Source: Rhynchonema sp. JSB1_4 (lineage: Eukaryota; Nematoda; Chromadorea; Monhysterida; Xyalidae). Taken from it: a stretch of 64,000 nt of DNA. Of the stretch, positions 60,001 to 64,000 are shown one piece after another; position 1 is the first letter of the stretch, and each line of letters begins with the position of its first letter. Position numbers and translations under genes: made by a program. The notes beneath the pieces were generated by a model. The model was not told the DNA's origin and made no database searches. It saw nothing but the letters and a program-made list of their open reading frames with translations. Location of the stretch: positions 1 to 64,000 of the forward strand of contig JASAMV010002757.1 of NCBI GenBank assembly GCA_030248065.1, given 5' to 3'.

Positions 60001-60450
60001 CGGAAAACTTCCGAGTAAATTCCCCAACTGGGGGCTTATTCGGAATATTGCTGCAGCACGAAACTGTATCCAATACCTTTCAAATAGTCAAATATCTGGC
60101 TTTCTTTCTTCTATAGTTTATAAACGGTGCAATTGTCTGCGTTCGGGCTACAATTTAGCTACAAAATTTCGGACCACTCAAACAGGCTTGTTAATGGGAA
60201 AATTACACTGTTGAAGTTCTGGTTTTTTGTGTTTTGTGTGTAATGAAGTGCATTATACTAAACGTTCACTAGGTATCAAGAAAAAATATCTTTTTTCCAA
60301 AATATGCCTCCTCGGGGGACTTATTTGGCATTCTAAGCCAAATTCACAATACTAAAGTCACACCCACTTTCCCACAGATGGCACGCGCTCTGGCTTCGTT
60401 CGCTCGAGTTGGCCTATCGCATTGACGAACAATATCAATTATTGAAAGCG
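45006..60450 (+). CDS. Spectrin-repeat-like protein, multi-exon gene model (3' end not found)
   Basis: Seven exons on the plus strand join in frame: 45006-45068, 45256-45447, 46637-46807, 47893-48133 (or to 48165), 49213-49346, 59539-59666 and 60378-60450. With the shorter fourth exon they give 334 codons. The first half is acidic and probably disordered, with Asp/Glu/Ser/Thr-rich parts. The second half is helical. LRYWLSCIDVQLADVEG (near residues 230-247), then helices around IQRQIERDGKRLVSK, then RWHALWLRSLELAYRIDEQ (near 310-328) have the Trp spacing of spectrin repeats. Such repeats occur in the dystrophin, nesprin/KASH and Klarsicht families. I cannot choose among these or rule out another helical bundle. 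No stop or terminal exon is visible after 60450, so the gene probably continues. One intron is 10.2 kb. Confidence 0.65.
45256..45447 (+). CDS. Spectrin-like gene exon 2
   Basis: This 192-nt, phase 0-0 exon lies between a ccttgcag acceptor and a gtgcgt donor. It encodes LDMRLLLLDKLHTSETSAD, then an acidic segment and ITASDIVCQMLGCSDDDN. A leucine-rich helix is followed by a probable loop. It has no shared domain that I recognise. Confidence 0.7.
45448..45522 (+). repeat. tRNA-derived SINE head or tRNA pseudogene
   Basis: TGGCGCAGTGGTT resembles a polymerase III A box. GGGTTCGAGTCCG, about 38 bases later, matches the B box GGTTCGANTCC. The acceptor and T stems do not pair well and no intact anticodon arm is evident, so it is not a working tRNA. 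It lies at the start of intron 2 of the spectrin-like gene. Confidence 0.45.
46141..46601. mobile_element. Foldback MITE, family N, copy 2, carrying a nested element
   Basis: The left end (GGCAGTTTCTAAACGGGG) and right end (TTTACACCGTTTCTGTAATT) match the outer arms of the copy at 535. The middle is interrupted by the element at 46231-46496. It lies in an intron of the spectrin-like gene, just before exon 3. Confidence 0.65.
46231..46496. mobile_element. Element with a complete hairpin at each end
   Basis: Each end is a module of about 62 bp that is itself palindromic: GTGAGCAGATAAACGCGGAA, then a spacer, then the inverse. The module at 46231-46292 is the inverse of that at 46435-46496. Between them is about 140 bp that includes the core shared with the MITE at 10689-11026. 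Confidence 0.8.
46637..46807 (+). CDS. Spectrin-like gene exon 3
   Basis: This 171-nt, phase 0-0 exon runs from a ccatttttcag acceptor to a gtgggt donor. It encodes a proline- and acid-rich start (DASQPEEPDNPTAAR) and a helix MSLLSELFHERCSLLYHDI, ending in Thr-rich sequence. A composite MITE ends about 35 bases before it. Confidence 0.7.
47893..48133 (+). CDS. Spectrin-like gene exon 4 (3' boundary uncertain)
   Basis: The acceptor is caactgcag. The exon encodes two helices (SARHERLLGQAHTLQTLAPE; YRLQLLNTIIQQVKHHQD) and an acidic linker. Two donors are possible. A gttggt at 48134 leaves one base and joins exon 5 in frame. A gttgag at 48166 leaves phase 0 and would need an extra exon before 49213. 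I prefer 48134 because the donor after 60450 is also gttggt. The frame stays open to 48207. Confidence 0.65.
48441..48622. mobile_element. Foldback MITE, family E, copy 2 (inverted)
   Basis: Arms CAAACTACACCAACATGAGC and the inverse (GTGTTGGTGTAGTTTG) match the element at 10241. The shared interior includes GTGAAACATTCTGACGTGGC. It lies in an intron of the spectrin-like gene. Confidence 0.8.
48862..49160. repeat. Dispersed repeat, family P, locus 3 (overlapping direct repeat)
   Basis: CCTGGCGCCTCGGTCTGTCT at the left recurs as CCTGGCGCTTCGGTCTGTCT about 230 bp later. The content matches locus 1. It lies in the intron just before exon 5 of the spectrin-like gene. Confidence 0.75.
49213..49346 (+). 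CDS. Spectrin-like gene exon 5
   Basis: The acceptor is ataaatgcag and the donor is gtatgg. Read with one carried-over base it gives 45 codons, including LRYWLSCIDVQLADVEG and DDLLMQLKDTQQ. The W-L-x(4)-Q-L pattern is that of the first helix of a spectrin repeat. The other two frames contain stops. The next exon is more than 10 kb away. Confidence 0.7.
51726..51761. repeat. Perfect short hairpin
   Basis: CATGGAGACACCTGTGT, the two bases AG, then the exact inverse form a 17-bp stem. It lies in the 10.2-kb intron of the spectrin-like gene. A related GTGGAGACACTAGTGTAGAC occurs near 52780. Confidence 0.8.
55337..55589. mobile_element. hAT-type MITE, family B, copy 4 (internally deleted)
   Basis: This 253-bp copy starts CAGTGGCTGATCCAG and ends CTGGATCCGCCCTTG. 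It lacks part of the interior. Flanks CTGTCTCG and CAGCCTCG match at 6 of 8 bases. It lies in the 10.2-kb intron of the spectrin-like gene. Confidence 0.85.
59539..59666 (+). CDS. Spectrin-like gene exon 6
   Basis: The acceptor is aattccag and the donor is gtaagt. It encodes TIQRQIERDGKRLVSKSQPN and then a basic stretch to CHATLVN. It joins exon 5 in phase 0, giving a continuous helix (LKDTQQ then TIQRQIERDG). This continuity is the main reason to link exons across the 10.2-kb intron. Confidence 0.65.
59915..60330. repeat. Repeat with GGGGCTTATTCGG-type palindromes, second locus
   Basis: The blocks CTGGGGGCTTATTTGGG, AAATAAGCCCCCAGGGGG and ACTGGGGGCTTATTCGG alternate in orientation. This resembles the palindromic sub-blocks at 40579-40775. 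It lies in the last recognised intron of the spectrin-like gene. Confidence 0.5.
60378..60450 (+). CDS. Spectrin-like gene exon 7
   Basis: The acceptor is ttcccacag and the donor is gttggt. It enters in phase 2 and encodes RWHALWLRSLELAYRIDEQ followed by YQLLKA. The R-W-x(2)-L core with heptad-like leucines matches the third helix of a spectrin repeat. It leaves in phase 0. I found no convincing next exon in the window. Confidence 0.65.
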
Positions 60451-60488
60451 GTTGGTGAAAATTTTTGAGTGTATTTTTTGGCTTAAAT

Positions 60489-60503
60489 TATATATATATA
60501 TAT
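60489..60503. repeat. Short (TA)n tract
   Basis: Alternating TA of about 15 bases lies after the last recognised spectrin-like exon. Confidence 0.8.
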
Positions 60504-63500
60504 GTTTCCGTTATATTCTATTTCCATTCTCAAGAGTGACCACCCGTTAGGCGTCGGTTTTGGTCAAACAATCACAACGGGTAACAGCTGTTCTTGTGAC
60601 ATTTTGCATATATGGTCCTATTTTCGATCCTCTCACAGATTTACACAGCACCCAAGTACGGTGTCTGGTACAGACGCCGCGAAAAAATATTTTATCTCCC
60701 GCGGCTTAAAAACGCGCGACTTTGCGACAAAAACCATAACTTTTTGTCCCTCTCGTTTTGCGTTCCGACATGAAAGACAACAATAAAATTTTCCGCACGC
60801 CTGAGCACACGTTTTTTTCTTATGTATGTATGTACACTTTTAGTGTTCCTTTCCGGGGGTGAAGGTTCATTGTTGGGAAAAGCTCTCGTCTGAAATGTCG
60901 GGCTCCGAACCATGTAAGTTATCGAAATTTCTTCTCTGTACTATTTTTGTCTGACAAAGTAAAATCCCAAGATTTGGCTTTGTTGTGTCAAGTCAAGCTC
61001 ATACAGCGTCTTTCAGAAAACTGTGCGCGCATTTGATTTTTTGCAAATCTATCCGTGCCAACTTTGCGTGAGCCACAGCACACCATGTTGTTATGCGTTT
61101 ATTGGCTTCCTTGTTCAGAAAAGTGGCGTGGTTTGGGGACAACACAGAAAATGGAGACCCCTGCTGTTTTCAAAATAATGTACCTACAATAACCACTAGC
61201 AAGGATGTAATTCATCAGAAGCACCAGTTTCGAATGATTTTCACACCTGCATTCAAACCAAAAAATATTTACACCTTCAGCGCCAGCCAGCCAGGAATGC
61301 AGTCTCCCGCATTGTTTACCATGTTTTCACACATTATGGTGTGCTTTTTGCACACTGGGGCTAATCTTGCACATGAATAAACTGACCGCAGGCCATGCGC
61401 TGGTGTATTTTATGTCATGCGATTGTAGTTTTGGAACTGAGTAGTAAATTACAGGGATTAGATTGTTACTACGCTCGCAGGTGTGTGTCGATAAATAAAA
61501 CCACACAATTTTGTGTGATTATTGGGTACCACACCTGACAATATCGTTAGAATTGTGCACTTTATGCTCGAAAACTGAAACCTTTACTTTGTGGTGGTCA
61601 TTTTACTGCCGAAAATTTACTGCGCCCGTAGTATACGTGCTAATCCCAGCGTTTTGGAGCAAAAATACTAAATTCTGCGAAATTACACTTGTAACTTCTA
61701 ACCCGCTGTTTTATGGACTTGTTTTCATGTACATATACATACATAAGGTACGTATTTTATTTCATACTGCTGTTTCTGGATTGTTATCTATATCAACCCA
61801 CTTCACGTTTAGATCAACCTCAAGAATGTTGTGAATGGTCTCACTTTTAGGTGTCGGAAAACTTCTGAAAGTCACCATTAGTGTGATTATGAATGAAAAG
61901 TAAACAAAACATCAAGGATAGGGATTATAAATCACTCTTTGACTCAACCCACCGTAATGATGTTCAGTGGAGTGTTTCTACAGAGTGCATTTTGATTTGA
62001 GAACATTCATCTGATGAACCTAAACCTCTTTTACTGACGGTATCCAAAATTATCCAAACTTCCTTCAAATGTTTCAGCTACATCTAATCTTTTTGATAAT
62101 GTCAGTCTCTTGTAAACTTGTTGTAGTGTTTAACAATGTGCCTATCGTCTCGATTATTTTGGTGTCGTGGCGGGCACCATATTGCTTTGCAGTGGGTTAT
62201 TACAACATTTATGATCTTGTGCAGCAGATGTTCCAGCAATTTGTGGGAATCGCTAAAATTCTTACGCTCTGATGCCAAAAATTGCACCCAGTACCCAAAA
62301 ATCGATGTTGCCTACTATAATTTCCGTGGCGGAAACATCAAAGCCGAAACCGAAATGTTCCAGCAACAGCCAGCTTCTGGATATTTGGTATTGCATTATC
62401 GCAAAGCGAAACCGACAATTTCTAGCCAAAAAAATCACTTTTTGGGTGTGGTTTATCGAATTTTTTTATTGCCTTTGTAGATGCGATGACCAAAAATTAG
62501 CTGGTCATCTATAAAGCCGGCAAGTAATTTTTTAGTCTGTATCCTGGCGCCTAAATGACCGATTTCTTTTTTACATCTTTTCTCCCCTTGCTAAATTTTC
62601 TTGCGTCTTATATCCGCTTTGTTTATGCCGATTATATGTAATGCATGCATAATTTGACAACATGTTGCTTCAAGCAGTCCCTTTTATGTGCCAAAGCTGT
62701 CCCAAATAAATTAATTGCGTGAATTTTTTATGATGAGAATTTCAAATCTCATAATAGCTTTGATTTTTGGGTCCAAATGCACAACCATGGGTTTTTTCAT
62801 TCATGATTCCAAAAACCACACTCCAAGTGTAGATTTTTACTAATTTCCAGCGATTTATGATTTCGAGCTTTGTGCAATTTTTACATTTTCTCTGGGAGCT
62901 ATGATCGCAGACTGTCATGTTGCTTCACGTAAGCCATTAGCTGCGGATTTTATGCAAGCAATTCATGGGCGCGATTTTCTCTCGGAAATAATTGTCAAAA
63001 TGTACTCTCGGTACCCTCGATTTTGTAATCGGATGCTTTAGCTGTTAGAAGCTCCGAAATAATCCAAATTTCCTAGCTGGAACCAAATTTTATGTTTTCA
63101 CATGATGTAATAAACGCAAAAAACGGTAAATAAGATCGTTATGTGCGTATATAGACATGCTCTTTGTGTGTCACACCACACAGCCATACGGCTGGTTGTG
63201 AAAATTTTGCGGCTTGAAATAGAAAATCACCGATTTTCACAATTTTAGACGCTTCGGTGTGTGTGGCACGCAGCTGGCCTCACATGAGTAACAAATTGGG
63301 TACCATTTCTCAATAATCACGCCACAAAACTGTCGATACCCAAAATCAGATTTGCTTTCATGCAGATATAAAAGCATCTGCCAATAATTTTCAGATAATG
63401 GTGTGTGGTTTGGCGCCTGTTTTATGTCAATGTTCAGAGAATTTCAAACTGTGTACTGTACTGGGTATTTGAGCCCATCTGTTTCGCCGTTTTCACTGCT

Positions 63501-63607
63501 CCACGCGAGTTTGGCTTGTCTCAAAATCAAATTGAAGTGCCACGTTTTTTCTGATGCGTTGGTTTGTGAGCTGTGAGCATAGAGTCAGATTTTTCGCTGA
63601 TATCAGG
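60504..63607. other. Stretch right of the last recognised exon
   Basis: An exon continuing the spectrin-like gene in phase 0 was sought. Acceptors at about 60639 and 62071 open frames, but their translations do not extend the repeat pattern. A 67-codon hydrophobic frame at 62069-62272 is unassigned. Confidence 0.4.
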
Positions 63608-63764
63608 AGGCAGAATTAAAATCTGGCTAATACTAATATCATCAACGCAAGTCGTAGACGATATGCAGCCCCGAACGAGCGCAGGAAATAATGCATTGCG
63701 TCTTCTATTTTCATGTATGACTTCCTTCGACGATATTAGTACGAGCCAGATTTTAATTCTGCCT
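63608..63764. mobile_element. Foldback element near the right edge
   Basis: Inverted arms of about 33 bp read AGGCAGAATTAAAATCTGGC then the inverse, around a 90-bp centre. No second copy was seen in the window. Confidence 0.7.
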
Positions 63765-63931
63765 TCAGAGTTTACAGCAAGCACTCAAACAACACATGAA
63801 TAATTCACCAAAATTTCGCACCTGACTTGACCTATAATAATTGCTCCGTATTTTCTTTGTTCTCTTCCCGATATGTCACTCCTTGTGTGTGTAAATTTTA
63901 CACTCATTGTGTACTATAGCGTGACTTCCGG

Positions 63932-63952
63932 CGTGTGTGTGTGTGTGTGTGT
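63932..63952. repeat. (GT)n microsatellite
   Basis: About 10 GT units lie close to the right edge of the window. Confidence 0.95.
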
Positions 63953-64000
63953 ATCCTACAACATCTCACTTCTTCCATAAAAGGTGCGGCTTTATTTCTT

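Noticed and set aside
60639..60761. Possible eighth exon of the spectrin-like gene (IYTAPKYGVWYRRR)
   Set aside because: The phase fits, but the translation does not continue the helical pattern and runs into a stop without a good donor.
62069..62272. Hydrophobic 67-codon frame as a possible membrane-anchor exon
   Set aside because: It begins at an acceptor-like site but has no spectrin continuation, and no KASH-type ending is present.

Overview
The window is eukaryotic nuclear DNA, most likely from an invertebrate animal. It holds spliced genes with introns of 0.2 to 10 kb, GT-AG junctions (donors mostly gtgagt, gtgggt or gtaagt), about 60% A+T between genes, and many short palindromic DNA transposons (MITEs). 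Degenerate GCCTAA/TTAGGC strings recur. That hexamer is the nematode telomere unit, but here it is only a weak hint of lineage. I cannot name the species.

Layout. Bases 796-9912 hold a plus-strand gene for a kelch-repeat protein. Five exons join in one frame to a natural stop, and its introns are full of MITEs. Bases 9913-11150 are a cluster of MITEs. Bases 11156-14914 are a young LTR retrotransposon with two 226-bp LTRs that differ at one base. It has one long reading frame for Gag plus an aspartic protease, but no reverse transcriptase, RNase H or integrase. It is flanked by a 4-bp duplication and sits inside an older palindromic element. Bases 15110-44900 show no gene I can support. They hold nested MITEs, a (TATG)n microsatellite, a 0.85-kb G-rich minisatellite (22930-23770) and several transposon families. 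Bases 45006-60450 hold a second plus-strand gene, for a spectrin-repeat-like protein. Seven exons are recognised, one intron exceeds 10 kb, and no 3' end is visible. Bases 60451-64000 show no supported gene.

The mobile elements give the clearest results. Two families carry 8-bp target duplications and CAGGG or CAGTGG ends, as in hAT transposons. One palindrome has a TTA duplication and GGG ends, as in PIF/Harbinger. Several foldback families occur two to four times in the window. No transposase gene is present, so all DNA elements here are non-autonomous. Insertions into older insertions occur at least four times and give a relative order of events.

I found no CRISPR array, no rRNA gene and no convincing functional tRNA gene. 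I do not see a clearly new biological system. The strongest unusual items are the Gag-protease-only retrotransposon, an element whose two ends are each complete hairpins, and a dispersed inverted motif (TGACGATGACCTGGTGCACC) that defines a family of elements of variable length.
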